64,000 nucleotides of DNA from Hyposmocoma kahamanoa (taxonomy: Eukaryota; Arthropoda; Insecta; Lepidoptera; Cosmopterigidae), in NCBI RefSeq assembly GCF_003589595.1, contig NW_020654229.1:974268-1038267 (forward strand), given 5' to 3'. The stretch's first letter is position 1. Every line of letters starts with the position of its first letter. Below the pieces are notes generated by a model, which saw nothing but the letters and a program-made list of their open reading frames with translations, did no database searches and had not been told where the DNA came from. The position numbers were made by a program, and so were the translations under genes. Of this stretch, positions 1 to 11,345 are shown one piece after another.

Positions 1-81
<81 letters not shown>

Positions 82-92
82 TTGTGTGTGTA
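1..92. repeat. (TG)n microsatellite
   Basis: Nearly pure TG dinucleotide run with a few TTTG interruptions, continuing off the left edge of the window. Confidence 0.97.
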
Positions 93-716
93 TTTCTTTA
101 AATGAGCGTTGAATTGATTTCCATTTAAGTATTTAATATCAATCGGGATTCTGTTATAAATTGAAATTGAACAACGAATTACTTCTCGTGAAAGATTATT
201 AAAATTTATGTATAGGTTAAAGTTTATCACAGACATCTAAACAATTTTCTGCTTGCCAAATTATCTAAAAACGAAAGGGGAAAAATGTAGAAAGAAATTC
301 TGAGTAATGACTGTTTTGTCACACTCACAAAAAATTTTGAGTTAAGTCGTTATGTTTTAAGGAAATATGATGCGAAGTCAGCTTGCAAATTTGTATATAC
401 AATGCATTTTTTGTATTTCACTTTGTGCTCTAAGATCATTTTAATGTGTAATTTTAGTGTAATCTTGATTTTAACATATTTTGGTTACAACACTATTGTA
501 ACAGCAGGATATGTTCTATATGAACATCTTAATTGTCATCAAGACGAGATTAACCTTGCGGTTCAAACAATGGAATGAGGATTACGCTGAATTTAACAAA
601 TTAATTGTAAGTTAAACTGCCTAATCTAACCTAGTTTGAAGTAGACTCGTGTTCTGTTGTAAGAAATACATTTGCAGGTTTACATTTAAATAAAAATAAT
701 AAATAAATAAAATAAT
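93..716. other. No recognised feature
   Basis: AT-rich sequence with stop codons in all frames. I see no gene, no inverted ends and no match to the repeat families found elsewhere in the window. Confidence 0.6.
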
Positions 717-1161
717 AATCTCAGTACAGAGTACTAAAAACACCGACCTCAAAAGTACGTGGAATTACGTCTATTTGCCAAGTTTTATTGAAATGTCCCC
801 TAGTTCGCCACTATACAGGACTTGACACTGGAGATAATAAAAATCGGTTCTCACTACTCAAAGTATATTGAGAGAGAAAAACGCCTTGAATTGGAGAATA
901 GCAAAATCCACCATTAAGATAATTGCTCCTTATAATAAAATTTAGGCACTATTTATAAAAATGAATCTTCATGCGTGAACAACCAACCTTAGAGGTGGAT
1001 GATTTTCTTCAAAATTAAATGGGACCACCATGGAGGTACCCTCTTTCGAACACTAAAAGAATCATGAAAATCTGTTCACAAATACCAGAGTTATCGCGTA
1101 AAATACATAAAAAAAACATACAGTCGAATTGAGAAACTCCTCCTTTTTTTGAACTCGATTA
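717..1161 (+). repeat. ACC repeat, full-length copy
   Basis: Begins with AATCTCAGTACAGAGTACT, runs through ACCGACCTCAAAAGTACG and ends in a degraded form of TTTTTTGAAGTCGGTTAA. The same 450-bp order is repeated at 37970-38432 and 47081-47541 and, inverted, at 3617-4111. The two ends (ACCGACCTCAAAA and, inverted, ACCGACTTCAAAA) form a short imperfect terminal inverted repeat, which suggests a non-autonomous DNA element. The superfamily is unknown. Confidence 0.8.
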
Positions 1162-1720
1162 AAACTCAACTTTAACTTAATAAAAATTCATATTGTTACA
1201 ATAAAATAATTTGTAAAATAATGTAGCGTAAATTGGAATGTTTCTTTGTAAAATTAAAAATAAGGTATTTAATTAATAACTTTTGTAACTATAGCGAAAA
1301 AAATAGGGTGGTTTGCATTAATATTAGATTAATTAATACATAAACATTATAATAATAATATAATAACGCACACACTCAACATAGCCCCGCACTAGGGAAA
1401 CCCTGTGTCGCGGGTGCCATGGGCACACACATAGACAACCACAAATTACACCCAAACTCACGAGAGAAATAAATGTAGGTCATACAAATATTTCTCCCGG
1501 CCCGGGAATCGAACCTGGGACCTCTGCGTGGCAGTCCGGCATGGTAACCGTTCGACCACGGAGGCAGTTAATACATAGACATAACTGTTTGATGACTGTA
1601 CCACCTTAGTCAACCGTGACCACGGGACTTGTAAAGGGCCCGAAACATTGGTTTGTTTGAAAAAACAAATACACGCGATTTAAATCGGGAAAAATAGTTT
1701 CATTGCCTAATAGGTTAAAA
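1162..1720 (+). mobile_element. PLE 3' untranslated/terminal region, interrupted by SINE-A
   Basis: Matches, in plus orientation, the region downstream of the PLE coding remnant at 55797-55893 (which is on the minus strand). It includes the block TAGGGTGGTTTGCATTAAT, the GACCA(C/T)GGGAC(C/T)TGTAAAGGGCCC hairpin block and the terminal CGCGATTTAAATC block. A SINE-A copy at 1347-1567 splits it; the paralogue near 55570 has no SINE. Confidence 0.7.
1347..1567 (-). mobile_element. SINE-A copy with target duplication
   Basis: tRNA-like head on the minus strand with an A-box-like TGGTCGAACGGT and B-box-like GGTTCGATTCC, followed by the SINE-A body and a TTATTATTATTA tail. Flanked by TTAATACATAAACA (1333-1346) and TTAATACATAGACA (1568-1581), a 14-bp duplication with one mismatch. 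Confidence 0.88.
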
Positions 1721-1805
1721 AAGTTTAATCTCCGTTAGAATGCCAAAACATCCAGTACAAAGATATTTAACAAAAACACATATGAGAATTTCGACAACTC
1801 GACAA

Positions 1806-1910
1806 CTTGACCCGTAGCTCAGTTGGTAAGAGCTATACTACGCTACAGTATGGTGGGGGGTTTAACTCCCGTTGGGTCGAAAAAATTTTTCAGTGTTCAA
1901 TCTTTGAATT
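1806..1910 (+). mobile_element. SINE-B relative with a different tRNA-like head
   Basis: The head reads GACCCGTAGCTCAGTTGGTA and folds like a tRNA: the ACCCG/GGGT acceptor arms pair, and ATACT and AGTAT pair around a 7-nt loop. The part after the head (AGTGTTCAATCTTTGAATT) matches the SINE-B body (AGTGTTCGATCTTTGTATT). No intact tRNA gene is claimed: position 33 is not T and the T loop is poor. Confidence 0.6.
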
Positions 1911-2280
1911 AATTTGTATGGAGTTATTACACAAAAACTGTCTCAAAAAATATCCGTTCTATTATGTTATCAATGAATTGGCGACGTAATTATATTAACC
2001 GCCACCAAGTTGACAGGATGAGTTTGACAAGAGATGTAGCTTAAGAGGTGAAATGCCAGAAAGAAAACACGTTGCGGTAACAAATTACCAGCAGTTAGTC
2101 AAGACAAGAACCATATGCTATAGCACGATCGGCACATCCTGAGTAACGGTCAATTTTGTGAAACATTGTTCTCTGTCACACGTTGTTCGCTGTTATTTAC
2201 GGAGATAGCTGGGCGATCATATAGGTTTATTTAATTTCACTTTTTGAGGTATTGTGGACGAAATAATAAATAAATAACCA

Positions 2281-2540
2281 TTAATACGAAGATCGAATAT
2301 TTGTATTCGATCCGGTCGGATTCGAACCGACGTCTTCTTGCATACGGTGCCAGACGCTATACCAACTAAGCCACGGAACGAACCAACGGACCCAACGAAT
2401 TTTTCTATGTGCTTGCGTCGTGTATTTGTATTTGGTTTTTCAACAACTTTTTAGTCGTAGCGCCATCTATGAGAAATCTATGAAAGATTCATCACCCAGT
2501 TAGTACCTTTGCAGCTACTAGTCCTGGCGAGAGATGTCAC
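2281..2540 (-). mobile_element. SINE-B copy
   Basis: On the minus strand it carries a tRNA-like head (TGGCTTAGTTGGTATAGCG, GGTTCGAATCC) with the SINE-B tail on the left (CGAATACAAATATTCGATC). Further SINE-B body (CGCCATCTATGAGAAATC) lies on the right. Related copies lie at 17289, 35974, 59956 and 62013. Confidence 0.8.
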
Positions 2541-2596
2541 TATTCACTGTATTTTAAATTTTTATTGAATTGATATTCAATTATTTGCAATAATAA

Positions 2597-2620
2597 TATA
2601 ATAATAATAATAATAATAAC

Positions 2621-2656
<36 letters not shown>
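2597..2656. repeat. (TAA)n microsatellite
   Basis: Run of TAA/AAT triplets with one C interruption, likely the simple-repeat tail of an adjacent retroelement. Confidence 0.9.
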
Positions 2657-2657
<1 letters not shown>

Positions 2658-3310
2658 TTTTATTGTTTCTCTCGCAAAGTCTTAGTATAAATACAAAAAC
2701 AGTACTTAATTATCTAAATAGTACAATATTTAAGTCTGTGTGAGAGACTGGGATCCGTACTAGGAGACCTGTATTACAGATCACCAGCCCCTCCACACTC
2801 CGGACCAAAGACAAGTACAGCTTACTTATACTTAGATAGTTACATCAAGAAATGACTTTATTAATAGACTTAAGGCGCAAGGGTGTGTGGATAAATGAGT
2901 GTGTGCATGTGTGTGTGATGGTGCGCGTATGTGTGTGTGAAGGTGTGTGCGTGCGTGCGTGTGCAATTATTATTGATACAATAAAAAACAAATTAACAAC
3001 ACTAATATTCTAAAATAAATAGTATATTAATTAGAGGCATGCAAATAAGCGTCTTTTTCGGCCTGATTCTATATAGTGTTACCAGTGTTAAGCACGAAAA
3101 TCAGACATACGTATAACTACTGCTTAATTTCATTTACACAGGTCACGGTCACGTATTTTAAAATAGTATGTGAGTCACAAAAAGCTCGTTTTCAAACATT
3201 CTTAAAATTCACCGAATCCAGCGACTAAGTCACTAAAACGGCAACACTGCCCACGAAAGAAAAAATCAAACCACGAAGATTTTTTAAAAGTTGTTGTACC
3301 TGTACATACA
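2657..3310. other. No gene; degenerate GT-rich tract
   Basis: Contains a decayed GTGTGTGCG-type simple repeat near 2885-2965 and otherwise unassigned AT-rich sequence. Confidence 0.5.
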
Positions 3311-4284
3311 TGGAGTATTTAACCAGAAATAGAGACGAAATGTCATTTAATTTGTTTGAGAACTATTCTGCCATATCATTACGTTGACAACAGCGCTCCG
3401 ATTGGCCAGCCCGAGTTCGAAACAATTGACGGGTGTCGTCAATGGGTGTTGTCAATCGTTACACTTCAAATCGACCAGTTAACTTGAGCTTTGCTATAAT
3501 GGACGAAAATTGCAAAATTACATATTTAATATTCAATCACCGATGAAAATTAATTACGTTTGTTTTATAATTAGATGTTTTGATACAGCACGCCATTATT
3601 AGAGATATTATCTTTGTTAACCGACTTTAAAAAAAGGAGGAGGAGAACCTTCTCGATTTGACTGTATGTTTTTTTTGTATGTATGTTACGCGATAACTCC
3701 GGTATTTGTGAACCGATTTTCGTGATTCTTTTTTTGTTGGAAAGAGGGTACCTCCATAGTGGCCTCATTTCATTTTTAATAAAATCATCCAACTCTAAGG
3801 GTGGCTGATCACGCATGAACATTCATTTTTATAAATAGCGCCTAAATTTTACTTAAGGAGCAATTATTTTAATGGTTGGTTTTGCTATTCTCCAATTCAA
3901 GGCGTTTTGCGTTTTTCTCTCTCAATATACTCAAAAGTCGTGCGAACCGTTTTTTATTATCTCCTGTGTCAAGTTCCGTATAGTGGCCAACTAGGGGATG
4001 AATCCGGGTTTGCGCACTTTCTAGTGACCGATTTCAATAAAACTTGGTAATTATATGTAATTCCACGTACTTTTGAGGTCGGTTTTTTTAGTACTCTGCA
4101 CTGAGATTATTAAAATAAATACAGAATATTTTTGGAGTGTACGGAGACGTACACACAGGTCAGTTCTTGACGCTATCTATATTTCAGTGCAAATGAGATT
4201 TGATATTTATAATTGATGTATCACTGATGAGTTACCAGGAATATAAGGCCCTTAACTCGTCTCTATTTCTGGTTATATACTCGG
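3311..4284. mobile_element. CGAG element interrupted by an ACC repeat
   Basis: The outer ends GAGTATTTAACCAGAAATAG and the inverted CTATTTCTGGTTATATACTC form terminal inverted repeats of about 28 bp. A similar uninterrupted element of about 530 bp is at 43007-43534. The interior is split by the inverted ACC repeat at 3617-4111. This is a non-autonomous DNA transposon-like unit with no coding capacity. Confidence 0.78.
3617..4111 (-). repeat. ACC repeat nested in CGAG element
   Basis: Runs TTAACCGACTTTAAAAAAAG to CTGCACTGAGATTATT, the reverse complement of the copies at 717, 37970 and 47081. Confidence 0.85.
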
Positions 4285-4854
4285 TGTATACATATTATTT
4301 ATTGTCGGAGTAAACGCGTAACATGCATACAAACAAATAAAGTCGAAATGAGAACCTCCTCCTTTTTTGACATCGGTTAATAAGGTAGTTACATTGAATA
4401 GATTAATGGAATATTATTTATTTACTGCTCATTACATTATAGTGGCTACACAAACAAGTAATTTATCTATAACAATAATAAGTTAATACGTAGCATGCGG
4501 TCTTATTGTCATGTAACAATTTCTGCAAAGCAATATTAGGGATTTGGAATACGCAAAAAGGGTACAACTGATTAATATTTTCGCAAATATACTACATACA
4601 TTTAGATGGAATGCCAAATAACACGTTTTCGCATACCAATAAAAATGACACCCTGTATTTGTAAACATTTCAAAGCGCAAGTCTCCATTAGAAACGGTTA
4701 AATAATAACTTACGTGTTCTATTTCCGTATTGAAGTAGTCACCTGTTATGATCTTACCTAACATAATGGGAAAGAGAGTAGACTATGAACCAAGACATAA
4801 GTGGATTCATTGGTTTTGATACTTTAAAGTTTTTCTTCCGAGCTATCATTTTGA

Positions 4855-5115
4855 AGGCGGCACTTAATAGATTGAGAGTGTGCGATGGAATTGCATAATT
4901 TGATTCCGCCTGTCCATAACAGTTGCAGTGCCACTCAGAGCTTTAAATCGCAAAGATCTGATGGGCATTGCCACTGCGCCCATCACCCTGAGACATAAAG
5001 TTGACAAGAACCATGTGCCTGTAATTTTACCAGCACCCTTACCCTTTTAAACCGGAACGCAGTAATGCTATTACTGCTTGGCGGCAGAAATAGGTAAAGA
5101 GCTCTACTGCTGCTA
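4855..5115 (+). repeat. T repeat
   Basis: Carries the T-repeat signature (CCTGTCCATAACAGTTGCAG, then CGCAAAGATCTGA, then TGCTTGGCGGCAGAAATAGG). It is followed directly by LINE coding remnants on the other strand. Confidence 0.75.
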
Positions 5116-5466
5116 AAAGGTGCGCATTTAACCTCCATCTCACCTGATGGAAAGTGATGATGAGGTCCACGATGTAGCATGTACACCTAAATAATGCCTA
5201 TTCAATGTCACCTTGAAAAGGTCCAAGTTATAGCGTTCGGGGAATAAATCTGCAGGTAGGGAATTCCACTCTCTAGCCGCTCGCCATATAAATGTGAAAG
5301 CGTAACGCTTCAACAAATATCCACAACAGGGGTGGAATCCCAGCCCACATCTAGTCTCCCGATGATGGAAAGGGGAAGGCGGAATCAAGTCGTGTAATTC
5401 CTTCGCACGCTCTCCGTGATATACCCTGTAAAATACTGATAAGCAGGCAAATTGGGACATGTCCAA
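5116..5466 (-). pseudogene. LINE reverse-transcriptase C-terminal remnant
   Basis: The minus-strand frame from 5466 encodes CLSVFYRVYHGERAKELHDL, then RYAFTFIWRAAREWNSLPAD and FPERYNLDLFKVTLNRHYLG. The order 'hydrophobic FYR, RTFxFxxRxAxxWNxLPxxxFPxxxNLxxFK' is the usual C-terminus of non-LTR retrotransposon ORF2 proteins in insects. It has no upstream RT domain, so it is a 5'-truncated dead copy. Confidence 0.78.
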
Positions 5467-6600
5467 TTTTTTTCTTCGAATACAATTAAATGATACATGA
5501 CGCTGAGTTAATCAGCATAAAAAAAATCAATTTTGTTCATTTTCATGAACAACTCACGCTTAACCAAAAAAATTTACCTTGCCAAAATTGTTTTCACAAA
5601 AAAGACAGAATGACTTACGACAGTTTCTGTACATCCTATAGCTTCATATTTCCCCGTACTGTCCCATTTAAAAAAAACACACTTTATAGTGTGTATGTAC
5701 TATTATATATTCTTTGTAGCAGCCACAGACATGCCAGAATGTCTAACCCTGTTCCGACATTCAGACAAGTCTTAGTGCAAGCAAAAGTAACAACCATACT
5801 TTGTGAATCAGCATAAAACACACGTACCAAATTAGTATAAATAAGTAGGTCATACAAAATATAAGACAGTCATTTACCAACCCACGACTCGTCCATCATT
5901 CTCCACCCAAACTACCATGGCGAAGTGGTAACCACCAACACCTGTCACCTGCGCCATGATAAATTCTTTATTGCCCCAAATAAATACAACAGAAATATTA
6001 ATTTAAGAAAAGGTGAGCAAAGGTGCATTTATCTCTAAAAGAGATCTCTTCCAGCCAACCTAAGGCAGTTATATGGAACAAATGGTTCCTATAAGAAAAG
6101 CTTACTGTTTTACTAATACTATTGTGGATCGGTATGATATAAAATCAATCATTGTATTATATTCTATTCAAATATCAAATTTGCTACTTCGTTGTATACA
6201 AATCGATGAAGACGAGGCAAAGCCAACGACCAGGACGTGCACGCTACATATACCTGCATCACAGAGCTTATAACGCTTTACTTCATATCATAACATGGAA
6301 TTATTCATCATATTCATCATCATATATTTTTTAAAGCCGTAAGTTAATTTCTGTGAGTAGAAAATACTACCGGTATTTTATAGAATAGAATAATGTAGCG
6401 TTATTTATGATAATCATAAATAACTAAAATTGTACACATTAGTAAATTTAAAAATCGATAACAAGTCACTAAATTTTGTCGACTCGACTACAACACTAGC
6501 TGACGCCACGCTATGATATGAATCGTGAGTTCGTTCATTCGTTGGCTCGCTGCCGCTGCCGATGAGATTCATTCGACCACGGACCTCGAAGCGAGTAGCG
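5467..6600. other. No supported gene
   Basis: Holds an unassigned 108-codon open frame at 5490-5816 without recognisable motifs and an AATAAATAC near 5980. I cannot link either to a gene. Confidence 0.4.
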
Positions 6601-6678
6601 CGTGCCCTTCTCCACCGCATTTGTTTCTAACCTAGCTCCGTTCCGAACGGTCGTTAATATAAAATTGTTACAAGTAGT

Positions 6679-6733
6679 AATGAATAATTTACCTGAACAA
6701 ACGAAATCCAGTGTCTTTTCTTCCCCGTTATTG
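6679..6733 (+). CDS. Possible first coding exon (weak)
   Basis: An ATG at 6679 opens 18 codons (starting MNNLPEQTKSS, ending SPLL) and runs into a strong donor-like G|GTAAGTG. The 150 bp upstream is unusually GC-rich for this region and could be a promoter or leader. No matching downstream exon was recognised, so this is a suggestion only. It may equally be chance. Confidence 0.2.
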
Positions 6734-6952
6734 GGTAAGTGTGAACAGACGTATTCTTTTGTGTGCTAGCTTAACGGTGCAGCGATTCGCGCCATAACTA
6801 TTCATGTTGCTGCACTCCAAAATGGCGGCTATTCAATTTCGCTTTATCATTTTTAATCAGCCTTTGCATGTGCATCATTTTTAAATATTTAGTAAACTAT
6901 AATTGTATAACTACACTGCTAGCTCGCTTCTATTTAATTAATTAGTTATATT

Positions 6953-7180
6953 CATTGACTTACAAATAAATGGACGACGGGTCTAATACAAAAACCACGA
7001 AAAAAATGTCCCAAGTCAACCTATTCGAAATTTAAATTGTAATGTCATCGCAGTATCGCGCTGTCAGTAGAACAAATGAAGACTAAAGCGGAGTTTGGCG
7101 CTCTGTATACGATTTTAGCGCCTTACAAGTGCGGACACTTTTTAGCGCGGACCCGACGTCCATATAATTGTAAGTCAATG
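6953..7180 (-). mobile_element. hAT-M MITE, short form, 8-bp target duplication
   Basis: 228 bp, from CATTGACTTACAAATAAATG to the inverted form ending TTGTAAGTCAATG. Flanked on both sides by GTTATATT (6945-6952 and 7181-7188). An 8-bp duplication is the signature of hAT-superfamily integration. No coding capacity. Confidence 0.95.
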
Positions 7181-7281
7181 GTTATATTGTTCTAAAATTG
7201 CACAGCGGTTAGTTTTATATCTTTCAGCTTTAATTATAATTCTAGTTATTTATTTTGTTCAATTTATCACTCCGTATCTGA

Positions 7282-7451
7282 GGGTCTACTCTCGATCTCC
7301 GTCCGAAACAATTACTGTCAAATAAGTAACATTCGACACAATTAAAAGACAAGTATTAAGAAGAACCTTCATTCGCATCACGCGTCTTTTCATTTGGTCA
7401 AGTATTGCTTATTGGCAGTAATTGTTTCGGACAGAGATCGAGAGTAGACCC
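7282..7451. mobile_element. Palindromic MITE, about 170 bp
   Basis: The left arm GGGTCTACTCTCGATCTCCG continues into CCGAAACAATTACTGTCAA. The right arm is its inverse (TTGGCAGTAATTGTTTCGG, GAGATCGAGAGTAGACCC), about 44 bp of near-perfect terminal inversion. A diverged right end is at 59449-59515. Confidence 0.85.
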
Positions 7452-9413
7452 CCTGGTTTCCGTAACCGCCACAATCATACTCGTTTAGGTACTTCTCTGC
7501 AGTGATTGACGGCGGTACGCGTTGGATTTATTCCCAGGGTCCACGTTCCGGACCACGAATCCCCTAAGACCGGTGCTGCAGCCCACTATCTACGTGTTGC
7601 AGGTTTTCCACGTATTTGCACGGACTCCGGGAGACGGGACTTCGGATTCAACCCTGGTCGCACTATCGACCCCCCTGGCTAGTGCCTGAAGACTCTGGGA
7701 AGTGTCTGCACGTTTTAGTGTAGGCATTACGAAACTACGAAGTAAATAAATGTGTGTCGAGCATAACTGACTATCTGTTTTACTTATTCAACCGCCTACC
7801 GGTAGGTTAGCCGGTCTTCAAGCGCGAAAATCATTTATTCGACGAAGGCAACAACATGAAGAAAAAAATTTTTAAATACGGAGTAAAAAATTAGGCTTAA
7901 CAAAAAACAACCAATCATTGTATGCTACCTGCATGTCCCACCGAATAGGTCACCACCTCAGCATATGCGGGGCGCAATATACCGCGCGCTGATTTTTAGT
8001 TGGCAGCCATGGTCGATGTTGCATGGATGTGGTAGGTATAACAACATACAATAACACCATACAGGTTTAATTTTAATTTAAAGTGGCCAGTAAAATAAAT
8101 CGGCAATTTCATATTTAAACCCCTATTATAAGTTTAATGTTATATTACAAGTAATTCATTAATCATTATACAATTGGTAGTAATTTGTAAAAGTCAAAAG
8201 CGGAATTATTGAATCGTTATACTTACATAATGGTATATAAAACTGCACATTATAGCGTATTGTAATTCACTAGTCCTAATTAGATTAGGCCTTCAAATGA
8301 GCGAGTGGCGTCCTATATATATTTCTAATTTGTGGCCGCGTCTTGTTATATTGTGTTAGCTAGGGACCCCTCCCCGCGCTTCTCCCGTAACTCGTTCGGC
8401 GCCCGTGCAGCTAACAGATTCATGAACAAAACAGGTTATGACTCGTAGTTTTGTTAATAAATTGGTAAATTACACTTCAAAGCACAATAAAAACATCTAC
8501 GCTAATATTTCCTTCTCGATCACAAGTTCACAACATCTTAGTCAAATATGGCGGATCTTGCGCTCCTATATCTTTTATTTTTATTTTTAGAGTCAATTGA
8601 ATTACTTCTAATAAAATATGATAATGGAATGATGTTTATAACAGTGATACGTTATTTTAATTGTATATTTTTATTTAACTTAATAATCACACTTAATAAT
8701 TAAACATTTAAACATGTTAATTCACATAGCATTATTCGAAATAGTAACTGCGTAAGAACAAGAGTTGTTTAATGTTGAAGTCAAAGAACTTTTATTTTAC
8801 GAAAATAGATAATCTTGTTTAATATATTTGAAGTGATGTACTTTAAATATGTATTAAATATTTTATTAATTTGTTTTCACACTACACACACTTATACCTG
8901 TATGGTATGTATATATTGCAAAGATTATGTAAGTATTTATTCGATATAAGAGTACACACTGCAATAACACTATACACACTCATGATATAAGTATTTACGT
9001 AGTTTATTTTATTTTATTATCTGTTCCGGGACGCATACGTCCGTCACTCTCACTCACTCGGCTAGGGCCCATTGAAAACCAGCGTCACAACCTAGCCTTG
9101 GTTGTGACTTTAGCTGAATGGGATCCTTTTGTACACGCCACAGCCGCACACATGTCAGTATAGTATTATGCAACTTGTTGTTGAAATGTTTTTACGCTGT
9201 TCTTTGTGTTATTTCTGTCTTAGTTATAAGTATTAGTCTTTGTTTTTGTGTTTTTTTTTTATAATGTGGCGTTACAATAAATGGTTTCTATTTCTATTTC
9301 TATTTCTAATAAAATTAAAATAATAACTAACGGATAACAATTTTGGAGATATTGACGCCTAAAGTTTGTTTTTTCATTGAAAAATGTCAATTCCATTGAG
9401 TTTGCTATGTTTT
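7452..9413. other. No supported gene
   Basis: Contains a GC-richer stretch at 7500-7830 that could be retroelement LTR or leader sequence. Near 9130-9300 there is a LINE-like 3' tail (AATAAATGG followed by repeated TTTCTA). No ORF with recognisable domains. Confidence 0.4.
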
Positions 9414-9660
9414 GACCGACTTTAAAAAAGGAGGAGTTTCGAATTCGACTGTACTTTTTTTTGTATATTACGCGATGACCTTGCGAACCGAACCGATTTT
9501 GATGATTCTTTTTGTCCTCTTGTTCCTCTTGGAAAGAAGGAACCTTCACCACTTGTAGTCCCATTTCAATTTGAAGAAAATACTCCACCTATAAGGGTGG
9601 TAAACTAGGGGATTAATGATTTTTGAGGTAGGTTTTTTTAGTACACTGTACTGAGATTAT
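9414..9660 (-). repeat. ACC repeat, internally deleted
   Basis: Starts ACCGACTTTAAAAAAGGAGG and ends AGTACACTGTACTGAGATTA, but lacks about 200 bp of the middle present in the 37970 copy. Confidence 0.8.
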
Positions 9661-9674
9661 CTCTATAATATTAA

Positions 9675-10270
9675 GTGACGGGATGAACAAGTCGTGCTCC
9701 TGGTGGTAAGCGATAGTTGTGAAACATTTTGGGGGCAGTGCCACTGCGCCCGTCACCCTGAGACATAAGTTGATAAGTCCCATGTGCCTATAATTTCACT
9801 AGCACCCTTACCTTTCGAAACCGGAACACATTAATGCTCACATGCGTCGTACGCGGATAGGTTCCAAAGAATCAAATATGACAAGACCTGAATGTGGAAA
9901 ATATGAAACAGTGATCAGCGGTCTGCATAACCTATAGTATATGGAGGGGATATTTGTGCACTTTTATGTGATACATCGCAGGTAATTTCGGCGGAAGTAA
10001 AAAATGTTTGAAATTCAAATAAACAGGTGCCGCATAACAAATTTCGTAGCCTTCTGTCACGGATACTATTACAGATAGGTACAATGTGCTCGAAGGAATG
10101 TCATAGTGGGTAATAGTGGTCCTGTATCGAAATTAATCCAAGACGACGAATTCAAAATGGCCGCCGAAGAGAAACTTAATATATGCCGCCAAGCAGTAAT
10201 GTGTTACTGCTTGGCGGCTTAACAAGATAAGGCAGTACTTCTCTGGACGAACATTTTCACGAGGAGCTCT
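9675..10270 (+). repeat. T repeat split by unrelated sequence
   Basis: The T-repeat left part ends near 9837 and its right part (TGCTTGGCGGC, GGCAGTACTTCTCTGGACG) resumes near 10204, with about 350 bp of unassigned sequence between. At the resumption point GCCGCCAAGCAGTAA (10185-10199) is followed by its exact inverse (10204-10218), so the junction is an inverted duplication. Confidence 0.65.
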
Positions 10271-10476
10271 ACTGCTTTAATTCTAAGAATAACACTTTCT
10301 ACTAAATTTCGAGAACTCTAATTCTATGCAGACGAAGCCACGGGCAACAGTTAGTGATAAATAAAGTTATTATATTTCACAATAAAATTCGAGTTATTTT
10401 CATTACACACCAATGAAATACTTTCACTCGAGTAAAATCAATGTAATATATGAACCGAGTTATTTGTGCCGACGAC

Positions 10477-10518
10477 AACATTTAAAAACATGGCTGCCGA
10501 GCCATGTTTTTAAATGTT
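10477..10518. repeat. Perfect 18-bp hairpin
   Basis: AACATTTAAAAACATGGC is followed by the loop TGCCGA and the exact inverse of the first arm. It lies in AT-rich sequence with no flanking gene. Confidence 0.9.
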
Positions 10519-10926
10519 ACTCAACATTCATACTAAATGAAGTTAAGGCCCGAAATGCTATGTAATCAAATTATGTACAGATTAAAACACAATTGCGTGA
10601 CTGTACGTGGGTATAGCCGTGCACGCAACTGTTACACATTGAATGAATGATGTAGTCTTTGTTGAACATATCACCGTTAGCATGAATACGCTCATTCAAG
10701 CAATGTTTACTCTTTTTTATTAAGACTCCGGTTGATATTCAAAATTTGTCATTATACTAAAGGTTTACTTATACAACAAAAATCTATGGTAACGACGTTT
10801 AATTCTTGAAAGTTGTGACGATCTAGCAGGCTGATCCCATGAGAAGAAATTTCACGAAACGATAGGGATTGCTATTTGTAAATAAACATTTGTATACATT
10901 TATCATTTACAAATTTATTTCAAACA

Positions 10927-11127
10927 GAGACTACCTGCAAGAGCTGTACGGGACATTAGCAAGGATTTTTGTCATCCAATTACGCGAAAGTTGTATAATG
11001 ACCTTTAAGACCTGGAGAATGGCAAGTTTTTAATATGGACTGGAATCTAATTATAGAAGCAAACAATGTTATCCAAAAAATCAATAGACTGTCTTTGAAA
11101 CTCAAGGGATACGTGACTAGGCATTAG
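10927..11127 (+). pseudogene. Coding-like remnant of unknown identity
   Basis: After an acceptor-like TTTCAAACAG, one frame reads RLPARAVRDISKDFCHPITR and then a stop. A +1 shift at that point continues with PGEWQVFNMDWNLIIEANN to a stop at 11125-11127. The residue composition is protein-like across both frames, suggesting a frameshifted coding fragment. I do not recognise the family; it could be a decayed exon or transposon protein. Confidence 0.25.
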
Positions 11128-11269
11128 CATATCCATATATAGAGAGAACGCTGCCAGCATCTTGGGCACCTTTTGCCGCGAAGATCCAATTTTATTCATA
11201 TAATTTAATCCTAATTTTAGTTACAAATATTTAAGCTTTTATTGTACCTTATCTGTATATTTCAACATA

Positions 11270-11345
11270 AGTAAAATAATATTTTCACATCGAATTCTTA
11301 GGTTTTCGCGATTGTTACACATAGGAAACGAAACTATTTCTCTTT
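11270..11345 (-). mobile_element. PLE terminal fragment
   Basis: GGTTTTCGCGATTGTTACAC, then ATAGGAAACGAAACTATTT, is the inverse of the block following the PLE ends at 52540-52590 and 55940-55990. Confidence 0.6.
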
